From an uncultured Clostridia bacterium (GTDB lineage Bacteria; Bacillota; Clostridia; TANB77; CAG-508), in NCBI GenBank assembly GCA_934169575.1, contig CAKPOA010000009.1:1-50259 (forward strand): a stretch of DNA of 50,259 bases, written 5' to 3'. Below, piece after piece: positions 7,264 through 15,238 of this stretch. The notes under the pieces are model-generated. The model had not been told where the DNA came from, made no database searches, and saw only the letters and a program-made list of their open reading frames with translations. The first letter of the stretch is position 1. Each line of letters begins with the position of its first letter. A program made the translations under genes and the position numbers.

Positions 7264-7306
7264 TAAAGAAGTATATGCAATAAAAATTATTTCATATACT
7301 TCTTTA
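7264..7306. terminator. Terminator of the SleB-like hydrolase gene
   Basis: A 14-bp stem: TAAAGAAGTATATG (7264-7277) with CATATACTTCTTTA (7293-7306), immediately after the stop codon of the minus-strand gene. Confidence 0.75.
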
Positions 7307-7309
7307 TTT

Positions 7310-7825
7310 TTAATCTGCTAATACTGAATAATAATGATATTTTGTTTTTAATATCACTTTAACATTAAACTTTGGAATAAAACCAGTTTGCCAAAGTACA
7401 TCTTTGGACAATCCAGATTTTATTTCTCCATTTAATAGTTTTTTTGAAATTTGGATTGCTTTTTCAGAAGGTTTTAAACCCTTAACAATCTTTCGATATG
7501 TTTCAGGATACTGCCCCTTCTGAGTTAAAACCTGATAAATTGTATTATAATCTTTAAATTCCCAATATTTAGAATTTACCCGATTTAATACAACCTGACC
7601 AACTTTGGCCATTTCATCTTCTGCTTCTCCACCTGTTTCAGCAGTGATTATTTGAGCAAGCAGATACTGATTATACTCATCAGCTTTTTTCTGTTGTTCT
7701 TCCTGTTGTTGCATCTCTGTTTGCATTATAGCCTGATATGTAGTTGCATATGGCTCTAGTGGAAATGACATTACAGCAAGAGTTGCTCCTGTTGTTGCAA
7801 TTATTAGTGCAATTTTTCTTTTCAT
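7310..7825 (-). CDS. Secreted cell-wall hydrolase, SleB/CwlJ family
   Basis: A 171-residue protein with a signal peptide (first 25 or so residues, MKRKIALIIATTGATLAVMS), a short Gln/Glu-rich linker and a Hydrolase_2 (SleB-like) domain. The domain has the expected LAQIITAETGGEAEDEMAKV region containing the catalytic glutamate, VGQVVLNRV and KDVLWQTGF. Family members cleave peptidoglycan during spore germination or vegetative wall turnover. The length suits a secreted single-domain enzyme. GGAGG precedes the ATG. No partner gene is adjacent. Confidence 0.85.
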   Translation of the reverse strand: MKRKIALIIATTGATLAVMSFPLEPYATTYQAIMQTEMQQQEEQQKKADEYNQYLLAQIITAETGGEAEDEMAKVGQVVLNRVNSKYWEFKDYNTIYQVLTQKGQYPETYRKIVKGLKPSEKAIQISKKLLNGEIKSGLSKDVLWQTGFIPKFNVKVILKTKYHYYSVLAD

Positions 7826-7913
7826 TTTTCCTCCTTCTTAGCAGATTTTCAGCACACTACATTTTTATTATACCACTTTTTTTCATTAAATGGTAGTTTT
7901 TTTTATAAAACCA

Positions 7914-7942
7914 TTGAAATTTTATAAAAAAAGTACTATAAT
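7914..7942 (+). promoter_or_regulatory. Promoter of the DUF4143 ATPase gene
   Basis: TTGAAA (7914-7919), a 17-bp spacer and a perfect TATAAT (7937-7942). Confidence 0.7.
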
Positions 7943-7944
7943 AT

Positions 7945-7984
7945 CATTGAATAAAATTTCCGTAAACGGAAAAAATATTCAATG
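7945..7984 (+). promoter_or_regulatory. 40-nt fully symmetric palindrome in the leader
   Basis: CATTGAATA-AAA-TTTCCG-TAAA-CGGAAA-AAA-TATTCAATG: two perfectly complementary arms (9-bp outer and 6-bp inner) interrupted by symmetric A tracts. It starts at the predicted +1 and ends at the ribosome binding site. It could be an operator or an RNA hairpin that controls access to the ribosome site. Confidence 0.6.
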
Positions 7985-7996
7985 AGGAGGTTAATT

Positions 7997-9238
7997 ATGA
8001 TAGAAATAAAACGAGATGTATACTTAAATAAGTTAATAAATAAAAAAGAAAATGGATTAATTAAAATAATTACAGGAATCAGAAGATCTGGAAAATCTTA
8101 TTTATTAGATCCAATATATAAAAATTATTTGTTAGAAAATGGTGTTAAAGAAGACCATATAATAAAATTAGATTTAGATGAAAGGATAAATAATAAATAC
8201 TTAGATCCAGATAAATTAGACCAATATATTAGAGGGGTAATAAAAGATAATGAGCAATATTTTCTAATTTTAGATGAAATACAAAAAGTTGATGACTTTG
8301 AATCAGTACTTAATGGTTTCTTGCACATTAGAAATTTAGATATATATGTAACAGGAAGTAATTCTAAATTTTTATCATCTGATATAATAACTGAATTTAG
8401 AGGAAGAGGTGATGAAATAAGAATGCATCCACTTAGTTTTAGTGAATTTTGTTCTGCTTTTGATGGTAATACAAATGAAGCATGGGAACAATATATTACG
8501 TATGGTGGGTTGCCAAGAATTCTTTCTTTTAAAAATGAAATTGAAAAAAGCGAATATTTAAAAAATCTTTTTGAAAAAACATATTTAAAAGATATTATAG
8601 AAAGAAATAATGTTCAAAGAGTAGATATATTAGATTCAATAGTTAATATGTTAGCTTCATCTATTGGCTCATTAACTAATCCAAATAAATTATATAGGAC
8701 ATTTGAAAGTAATGGATTTAAAGATATTTCTACAAATACTATAACATCATATATTAATTATTTGCAAAATTCTTTCTTAATAGAAAAATCTGAAAGATAT
8801 GATGTAAAAGGGAAAAAATATATTCAAACACCATATAAATTTTATTTTTCTGATATTGGATTAAGAAATTGCAGATTAAATTTCAGACAACAAGAAGAAA
8901 CTCATATAATGGAAAATATAATATTTAATGAATTATTATATAGAGGATATAATGTAGATGTTGGAGTTATAGAAATTCGTGAAGGTGATAATAAAAAACA
9001 AATTGAAGTTGACTTTGTATGTAATCAATATAATAGAAGATATTACGTTCAATCTGCATTAAGTCTTCCTACAAGGGAAAAAACTATACAAGAAGAAAGA
9101 CCTTTGATGAGTATACCTGATAATTTTAAAAAGATAATTGTTGTCAAAGATGATATAAAATCATGGATTTCAGAAGAAGGCATAGTAATAGTCGGATTAA
9201 AAGAATTTTTATTAAATCCAAATAGTTTGGATTTATAA
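7997..9238 (+). CDS. P-loop ATPase with DUF4143 domain
   Basis: 413 residues. The N-terminal AAA_14 domain has Walker A GIRRSGKS (about residues 27-34), Walker B YFLILDEIQ and the sensor strand YVTGSNSKFL. The C-terminal DUF4143 domain includes the PLSFSEF segment and a nuclease-fold-like tail (IEVDFVC). The family is widespread in Bacteria and Archaea with no settled role. The start is ATG 7997, with GAGGAGG 7 bases upstream; an earlier in-frame start at 7982 lies before that site. It is a single gene with its own strong promoter and a striking palindrome in the leader. Confidence 0.85.
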   Translation: MIEIKRDVYLNKLINKKENGLIKIITGIRRSGKSYLLDPIYKNYLLENGVKEDHIIKLDLDERINNKYLDPDKLDQYIRGVIKDNEQYFLILDEIQKVDDFESVLNGFLHIRNLDIYVTGSNSKFLSSDIITEFRGRGDEIRMHPLSFSEFCSAFDGNTNEAWEQYITYGGLPRILSFKNEIEKSEYLKNLFEKTYLKDIIERNNVQRVDILDSIVNMLASSIGSLTNPNKLYRTFESNGFKDISTNTITSYINYLQNSFLIEKSERYDVKGKKYIQTPYKFYFSDIGLRNCRLNFRQQEETHIMENIIFNELLYRGYNVDVGVIEIREGDNKKQIEVDFVCNQYNRRYYVQSALSLPTREKTIQEERPLMSIPDNFKKIIVVKDDIKSWISEEGIVIVGLKEFLLNPNSLDL

Positions 9239-9329
9239 TCTAATTTAAATTTTTATTATAAAATCAAAAAAAGATGAAATTGTTTTATTTTTTATCTTTT
9301 CCTAAACCTAAAAATATTATAACAATATG

Positions 9330-9369
9330 TTTTCTAAAATGCAAGTACTTTTGCTTGCATTTTAGAAAA
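9330..9369. terminator. Perfect 16-bp hairpin upstream of the DUF2508 gene
   Basis: TTTTCTAAAATGCAAG (9330-9345) pairs with CTTGCATTTTAGAAAA (9354-9369). It probably ends transcripts of the upstream ATPase gene. The stretch 9240-9423 holds nothing else recognisable. Confidence 0.55.
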
Positions 9370-9423
9370 TTTTGAATAAAAACTTTTTTTATTCATATAA
9401 TATTTGTAAGGAGAAGATGTATT

Positions 9424-9672
9424 GTGGAAGATTATATAAAAGATAAAAACTTTATAGAGTTTAGTGATAATGATAAAAAAAATCAATTAATGCAAAATAT
9501 TTTGCAAGCTCAACGTGATTTAAATCAAGCACACATTAATTTTGAATATGCTGAAGATGAATTAATTGATTTTTACACATATCAAATAAAAGCTACACAA
9601 TCAAAATTGGATTATTTAACCAAACTTGCTAAATCACAAAATTTAGAAAATACATTATCAAATGAGATTTAA
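9424..9672 (+). CDS. DUF2508 family small protein
   Basis: 82 residues, mostly alpha-helical and acidic: QAQRDLNQAHINFEYAEDEL followed by LIDFYTYQIKATQSKLDYL. This is the pattern of DUF2508 (YaaL-like) proteins found across Firmicutes, where the gene often sits near recR and tmk. Here it stands alone. It starts with GTG, with AAGGAGAAG upstream. Function unknown. Confidence 0.7.
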   Translation: MEDYIKDKNFIEFSDNDKKNQLMQNILQAQRDLNQAHINFEYAEDELIDFYTYQIKATQSKLDYLTKLAKSQNLENTLSNEI

Positions 9673-9722
9673 TATAAATCCAATATTATATAATTTTTAA
9701 AATATATAATATTGGATTTATA
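9673..9722. terminator. 20-bp hairpin terminator between convergent genes
   Basis: TATAAATCCAATATTATATA (9673-9692) pairs perfectly with 9703-9722. It serves the DUF2508 gene from one side and the GltD-like gene from the other. Confidence 0.75.
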
Positions 9723-9728
9723 TAAACA

Positions 9729-10976
9729 TTATATTCCAACTATTCTTGCACTTTTGGCAGCAAAAGCAACAGTTGATTTATTATCTGCTAAATCTCCAAT
9801 AGCATAAACATTTGGTATAGAAGTTTGTCCAAATTCATTTGTCAAAATTTTTCCATTAGACTTTAATTCAAGTCCAAGATTTTTAACAAAATTTGCTGGA
9901 TGAGAACCTAATGCCATAATTACATAATCAGCATTTATTGTATAATCACTATTTTCTATATTAACAGGTGTTAATCTATTGTCATTTGGATTTTTTACAA
10001 GTTCTGTTTTAATTAATTGTACACCTGAAACCTGATTTTGATTATTGCCTATTATTTTTACAATATTATTTTGAAATAAAAACTCTATGTTTTCATTTAT
10101 AGCATCTTCAACTTCTTTCTTTTCTGCTGGCATTTCATTTTTAGAGCGACGATATGTCACAAAAACATTTTTAGCTCCTTTAGATTTTGCTGTTCTTGCA
10201 GCATCTATTGCAACATTTCCTCCACCATTTACAACAACAGTTTTCCCATTAAAATCGATATTATATAATCCTTCTAAAAATTCATTTGCACCATAAACAC
10301 CATTTAAATATTCTCCATCGATATTCATTTTATTTGAAACATTTGCACCCAAAGCCAAAATAATTGCATCATATTTATTTTTAATATCTTCTAAATTAAA
10401 ATCTTTTCCAAGTTGCATATTATATTTAACATTTATTCCAAGTGCCAAAATCTTATCAATAGATTTTTCTACTATATTTTTTGGTAATCTAAATTCAGGA
10501 ATTCCTCTTGTCAAAATTCCACCTAAATTACTGTATTTTTCATAAATTGTTATATTTGCACCTCTTCTTGCTAAAAAAGAAGAAACAGTTAAGCCAGATG
10601 GTCCTCCACCTATAACAGCGATATTTTTTTGATATAAATCCTGTTTATCAAACTTCTTTATATTATAATTATGTTTTATAGCCATATCACCTATAAAAGC
10701 TTCTATCTCACCAATACTTACTGGATTTCCTTTAATTCCTCTTATGCAACTTCCTTGACATTGTTTATAATGTGGACAAATTCTTCCACAAATTGATGGT
10801 AAAACACTGGTTTTTGTTATAATTTCATATGCTTTTTCAAACTCACCATTTTTTGCTAAATTAATAAATGTTGGAATATCATTATTTAATGGACACCCTT
10901 TATTTGAACATGGTTTTGCTTTGCAATTTAAACAATAATTAGCTTTTTGCTTTAATTCTTCAAAATTATTTATCAT
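9729..10976 (-). CDS. NAD(P)-dependent oxidoreductase, GltD/GltA-like
   Basis: 415 residues. The N-terminal Fer4_20 region has cysteine clusters (CLNCKAKPCSNKGCPLNNDI and CGRICPHYKQCQGSC) expected to bind two 4Fe-4S centres. An FAD-binding GxGxxG (VIGGGPSGL) and an NAD(P)-binding GGGNVA follow. This is the layout of the glutamate synthase small subunit and of the related flavoproteins NfnB and SudA. No large GltB gene is nearby, so it may work as a free-standing electron-transfer subunit. The start at 10976 follows GGAGG and overlaps the upstream glycosylase gene by 11 bp. The ending is short compared with typical GltD. Confidence 0.82.
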   Translation of the reverse strand: MINNFEELKQKANYCLNCKAKPCSNKGCPLNNDIPTFINLAKNGEFEKAYEIITKTSVLPSICGRICPHYKQCQGSCIRGIKGNPVSIGEIEAFIGDMAIKHNYNIKKFDKQDLYQKNIAVIGGGPSGLTVSSFLARRGANITIYEKYSNLGGILTRGIPEFRLPKNIVEKSIDKILALGINVKYNMQLGKDFNLEDIKNKYDAIILALGANVSNKMNIDGEYLNGVYGANEFLEGLYNIDFNGKTVVVNGGGNVAIDAARTAKSKGAKNVFVTYRRSKNEMPAEKKEVEDAINENIEFLFQNNIVKIIGNNQNQVSGVQLIKTELVKNPNDNRLTPVNIENSDYTINADYVIMALGSHPANFVKNLGLELKSNGKILTNEFGQTSIPNVYAIGDLADNKSTVAFAAKSARIVGI

Positions 10977-11532
10977 TTTCCAAACTCCTCCACTTTTCCG
11001 AAACATTTTTCAAATCGGTTAAAAAATCTATTTTTTTAGTTTCATCTCTGAGTAATGCAGCAGGGTGCCATGTTGGCATATATAAAATTCCTTTTTTTTC
11101 AATCCATTTTCCTCTACTTGCAGTAATTTTAAATTCTTTTCCTAAAATATTTTGAAGTGCAATTCTACCAAGCAAAACAATTATTTTTGGTTTTATTAAA
11201 AGAACTTGATTTCTTAAATAATCCATACATGAATTAATCTCATCAATTTCTGGATCTCTATTATGTGGAGGTCTACATTTAACAATATTTGCAATATAAA
11301 CATCTTCTCTTTTTATATCCACAACATCAAAAGCTTTATTCATAAGTTGTCCAGCTTTTCCAACAAATGGTTCGCCTATTCTATCTTCATCACCACCTGG
11401 ACCTTCACCAATAAACATTAATGATGCAGAAGTATTTCCAACTCCAAATACTACATTTTGCCTTGCTTTACACAATTTGCATTTATTACAATTTAATACA
11501 ACATTTCTTAATTCATCTAAATTATCATACAT
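10966..11532 (-). CDS. Type 4 uracil-DNA glycosylase
   Basis: 188 residues. It removes uracil from DNA and binds a 4Fe-4S cluster. Motifs visible are the N-terminal cluster cysteines (NCNKCKLC), GEGPGGDEDR, the IVKCRPPHNRDPE segment and the C-terminal PTWHPAALLR with the active-site histidine. All are in the order of family 4 UDGs. It is translationally linked to the downstream GltD-like gene by an 11-bp overlap. Confidence 0.88.
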   Translation of the reverse strand: MYDNLDELRNVVLNCNKCKLCKARQNVVFGVGNTSASLMFIGEGPGGDEDRIGEPFVGKAGQLMNKAFDVVDIKREDVYIANIVKCRPPHNRDPEIDEINSCMDYLRNQVLLIKPKIIVLLGRIALQNILGKEFKITASRGKWIEKKGILYMPTWHPAALLRDETKKIDFLTDLKNVSEKWRSLENDK

Positions 11533-11571
11533 TATTACATCTCAGTCCTCTCATGTATTAGTACAAAATTA

Positions 11572-11598
11572 GGTTGAAAAACTTAAAATTTTCCAACC
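11572..11598 (-). terminator. Terminator of glmS
   Basis: On the minus strand a 10-bp stem (GGTTGGAAAA with TTTTTCAACC, one mismatch) is followed by TAATTTTG, 8 bp after the glmS stop codon. Confidence 0.6.
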
Positions 11599-11606
11599 CA
11601 TATTTT

Positions 11607-13457
11607 TTATTCAACAGTAACAGATTTTGCCAAATTTCTTGGTTTGTCAACATCTAAACCTTTTTCTTTTGAAATATCATATGCTAAAAGTTGTAATGGA
11701 ATAATAGAAACAATAGGAGATACATAAATATTAACATCTGGTATTTCAATAATATTTGTAAATAAATTAACATCAACTTGTTCCATTATTTTTTTACTTA
11801 AAACAACCGTTGTTAAAGCACCTCTTGTAATTATTTCTTCCATATTGCTTACTGTCTTTTTAGCAATTTTTTCATCTGTTATTATTCCAATCACATTAAT
11901 TCCCTTTTCAATTAAAGCAATTGTACCATGTTTTAATTCTCCTGCTGCATAACTTTCACTATGAATATATGAAATTTCTTTTAATTTCAAAGAAGCCTCT
12001 TGTGCAGTTGTATAATCTATACCTCTACCAATAAAAAATACATCTTTTTCTTTGCATAATTTTTTTGAAATTTCTTTTACATTATCTGCCTGTTTTAAAA
12101 CTTGCTCAACTTTGCTTGGTAAATCAAGTAATTCTTGTAATATATTTTTTCTTTCTAATTCATCCATACTTTCTAATACTTGTGCAAAATATATTGCAAG
12201 TAATATTAATAAAGTAATTTGTGAAGTATATGCTTTTGTTGATGCAACTGCAATTTCTGGTCCGGCATGTGTATAAATAGAATAATCTGCTTCTCTTGTA
12301 ATTGAACTTCCTATAACATTTGTAACTGCCAAAGTTTTGGCTTTCTTTTCTTTTGAAAGTTTAAGTGCTGCTATTGTATCAGCAGTTTCACCAGATTGGC
12401 TTATAAAAATACATAAAGTATTTTCATCAACAATAGGATCTCTATATCTAAATTCTGATGCAATCTCAACATTTGTATGTATTTTACACAATTTTTCAAT
12501 AGTATTTTTTACAGTTAATCCAGCATGCATAGCTGTACCACAAGCAATAATATAAATTTGTTTTAAATTTGATAGATATTCTTTTGAAAAATTTAATTCA
12601 TCAAAATTACATTTATCATTTTCAATTCTTGTACCAATTGTTTCTCTAATTGCAGTAGGTTGTTCATATATTTCTTTTAACATATAATCATCAAAACCAT
12701 TTTTTTCTGCAGACATTGCATTCCATGTAATAGTTTCAATCTTTTTATCAAATTCTTTTAAATCATTATCAAAAAATCTTATATTATCTCTTGACATAAA
12801 TGCAAATTCAAGATTTTCTAATAAATAAAAATCTTTTGTATAACTTAAAATTGCTGGTATATCTGATGCAACATAATTTTCTCCATACCCTTTTCCAATA
12901 ACCAAAGGACTATCTTTTCTAACAACAATCATATTATCTGGACAAAATTTTGATATTACCTCTAAAGCAAAACTTCCTACTAATTTATCACATGCTGTTT
13001 TTACAGCTCTTAAAAATTTTAATTCATCATTTGAATTATCATTTGTATAAAAATAATGTATTAAATTTGGTATTACTTCTGTATCTGTTGCAGAATAAAA
13101 TTTATATCCATTATCAGTTAAAAACTTTTTTAATTCAACATAATTTTCAATTATACCATTATGAACAACTGCAAATGATTTTGAATTATCCAAATGTGGA
13201 TGTGCATTTATTTTTGATGGAACACCATGTGTAGCCCATCTTGTGTGAGCAATTCCAATATTTCCATTTAAGTTTTCAATTTCTTTTATATTATATAGAT
13301 TTTTTACTCTACCTTTATCTTTTTGTACCTTGATTTCATTGTTCTCAATAATTGCAAGTCCAGCAGAATCATAACCTCTGTATTCCAATTTTGTTAAACC
13401 AGCTAATAATATAGAATTTGCTTTTTTATTTCCTATATACCCAACAATTCCACACAT
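11607..13457 (-). CDS. glmS: Glutamine--fructose-6-phosphate aminotransferase (isomerizing)
   Basis: 616 residues. It makes glucosamine-6-phosphate for peptidoglycan precursors. After the initiating Met comes the catalytic Cys of the glutaminase domain (MCGIVGYIG). Two SIS isomerase domains follow (ISQSGETADT, STKAYTSQ), with the typical C-terminus KPRNLAKSVTVE. The start is set by AAGGAGAG before MCGIV. It lies 42 bp downstream of obg, and that gap is too short to hold a glmS ribozyme. Confidence 0.96.
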   Translation of the reverse strand: MCGIVGYIGNKKANSILLAGLTKLEYRGYDSAGLAIIENNEIKVQKDKGRVKNLYNIKEIENLNGNIGIAHTRWATHGVPSKINAHPHLDNSKSFAVVHNGIIENYVELKKFLTDNGYKFYSATDTEVIPNLIHYFYTNDNSNDELKFLRAVKTACDKLVGSFALEVISKFCPDNMIVVRKDSPLVIGKGYGENYVASDIPAILSYTKDFYLLENLEFAFMSRDNIRFFDNDLKEFDKKIETITWNAMSAEKNGFDDYMLKEIYEQPTAIRETIGTRIENDKCNFDELNFSKEYLSNLKQIYIIACGTAMHAGLTVKNTIEKLCKIHTNVEIASEFRYRDPIVDENTLCIFISQSGETADTIAALKLSKEKKAKTLAVTNVIGSSITREADYSIYTHAGPEIAVASTKAYTSQITLLILLAIYFAQVLESMDELERKNILQELLDLPSKVEQVLKQADNVKEISKKLCKEKDVFFIGRGIDYTTAQEASLKLKEISYIHSESYAAGELKHGTIALIEKGINVIGIITDEKIAKKTVSNMEEIITRGALTTVVLSKKIMEQVDVNLFTNIIEIPDVNIYVSPIVSIIPLQLLAYDISKEKGLDVDKPRNLAKSVTVE

Positions 13458-13499
13458 AAAAATCTCTCCTTTACTTAACATTATGTACTATCAAATTTA

Positions 13500-14771
13500 T
13501 TATTCATACCATTCAAGTTCATAATCTAATATTTTAACAATATCTCCCTCTTTTATTCCCATTTGTTTTAGTTTTTCATCAATGCCTAAATTTGTTAATG
13601 ATTTATGGAAATAATACATAGATTCATTATCATCAATATTTATTCTTCCCATTAATCTTTCTATTGCTTTTCCTGTAATAACAAATTTATTTGATATTTT
13701 TTCAATCTTGAATTTTTCTTCTTCTTCAAGATTATACACAACTTTATCTTCAATTTCAAATAGTTCTTCATATGGTAAAGTTTTTAAAGTTTTAGAAATA
13801 ATATCTAAAATTTCATTTATTCCTTCACCTGTAACACTTGAAATTTTATAAATTTCCATATTTTTTTCTTTTGCCATTTTTTCTAAGTCATTATATAAAC
13901 TTTCATCTTGCATTGAATCAATTTTAGTTGCAATTATAATTTGTTTTCTTCCTGCTAATTTTTCACTATATTTTTTTAATTCTTCATTTATTATATTAAA
14001 ATCTTCAACAGGATTTCTTCCTGTACTTCCGGAAACATCAATAAAATGAAGCAATAATCTAGTTCTTTCAATATGTCTTAAAAATTGTAATCCTAAACCA
14101 ACTCCACTACTTGCACCTTCTATTATCCCTGGTATATCTGCTATTACAAAAGAATCTCCATTTTTTGTTTTAACAACTCCAAGGTTTGGTTCTAGTGTAG
14201 TAAATTCATAATTTGCAATTTTAGGTCTAGCTTCTGTAACAGTACTTAAAAATGTTGATTTTCCTACATTTGGAAACCCTAAAAGTCCAACATCTGCAAG
14301 TAATTTTAATTCTAAAATCACTTCTTTTTCTTCACCTTTTTCCCCATCTTGTGCAAAACGTGGAGCTTGCCTTGTAGATGTTGCAAAATGTGTATTTCCT
14401 TTTCCGCCATTTCCACCTTTTAATACAAGCTCAACCTGATCAGGTTTAGATAAATCTGCAATTATTTTACCTGTTTTTGCATCTTTAATAACTGTACCAA
14501 TAGGTACACCTATATAAATATCTTCACCATATTTTCCATTACATTTAGCACCACTACCATTTTGACCATTTTCAGCTTTATATTTTTTATTATATCTAAA
14601 ATCTATTAATGTATTTTTATTTTTATCAACTTTAAAATATACATTTCCACCTTTGCCACCATCTCCACCATCTGGTCCTCCAGCAGCTACATATTTTTCT
14701 CTTCTAAATGAGATGGCTCCATTTCCACCATCTCCAGATTTTATTATTATTTTAGTATAATCTGTAAACAT
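13500..14771 (-). CDS. obg: Obg family GTPase
   Basis: 423 residues. The glycine-rich Obg domain (GGDGGKGGNVYF) is followed by a GTPase domain with G1 GFPNVGKST, G3 DIPGII and G4 ATKID, then the C-terminal OCT domain. It is an essential GTPase that associates with the large ribosomal subunit and takes part in ribosome maturation and stress signalling. It sits upstream of glmS on the same strand and just after rnhA. Confidence 0.96.
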   Translation of the reverse strand: MFTDYTKIIIKSGDGGNGAISFRREKYVAAGGPDGGDGGKGGNVYFKVDKNKNTLIDFRYNKKYKAENGQNGSGAKCNGKYGEDIYIGVPIGTVIKDAKTGKIIADLSKPDQVELVLKGGNGGKGNTHFATSTRQAPRFAQDGEKGEEKEVILELKLLADVGLLGFPNVGKSTFLSTVTEARPKIANYEFTTLEPNLGVVKTKNGDSFVIADIPGIIEGASSGVGLGLQFLRHIERTRLLLHFIDVSGSTGRNPVEDFNIINEELKKYSEKLAGRKQIIIATKIDSMQDESLYNDLEKMAKEKNMEIYKISSVTGEGINEILDIISKTLKTLPYEELFEIEDKVVYNLEEEEKFKIEKISNKFVITGKAIERLMGRINIDDNESMYYFHKSLTNLGIDEKLKQMGIKEGDIVKILDYELEWYE

Positions 14772-14786
14772 ATTGTTCTCCTTTAA

Positions 14787-15221
14787 TTATAATTTTGCAA
14801 TTTCAGATCTTGCAAGTTCATCACATCTATTGTTTAATTCAACATCACTATGACCTTTAACTTTTATAAATTTAACATTATGTTTTTGAGTTAAATTATA
14901 AATTTCTTGCCAGATCTCTTTATTCTTAACACTTGATCCATCTGAAAGTTTCCAATTTTTCTTTATCCAATTATAAATCCAGCCTTGATTAAACGCATTT
15001 ACACAATATGCACTATCACTATAAATATCAACATCACATTCAAATTTCAGTGCTTTTAATCCTTCCAAAATGGCTGTAAGCTCCATAATATTATTTGTTG
15101 TATTTTTATTTCCACCAGAAATTTCTTTTTTATTATTTCCAGAAATAAGTACTGCTGCCCAGCCACCTGGTCCAGGATTTCCAGAACATGCTCCATCTGT
15201 ATAAATTATAACTTTTTGCAT
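14787..15221 (-). CDS. rnhA: Ribonuclease HI
   Basis: 144 residues. It cuts the RNA strand of RNA-DNA hybrids. Active-site residues are visible in YTDGACSGNPGPGGWA (Asp), NNIMELTA (Glu), IYSDSAYCVN (Asp) and VKGHSDVELNNRCDELA (His, Asp). The start is taken at 15221 (MQKVIIYTDG), with GGAATGTG upstream; an earlier ATG at 15254 would overlap the preceding gene. It lies 17 bp after the glucan phosphorylase gene, so the two are probably cotranscribed. Confidence 0.94.
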   Translation of the reverse strand: MQKVIIYTDGACSGNPGPGGWAAVLISGNNKKEISGGNKNTTNNIMELTAILEGLKALKFECDVDIYSDSAYCVNAFNQGWIYNWIKKNWKLSDGSSVKNKEIWQEIYNLTQKHNVKFIKVKGHSDVELNNRCDELARSEIAKL

Positions 15222-15238
15222 TTTTATCACATTCCTTT

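Noticed and set aside
13458..13499. glmS ribozyme upstream of glmS
   Set aside because: The gap to obg is only 42 bp, far too short for the ribozyme.
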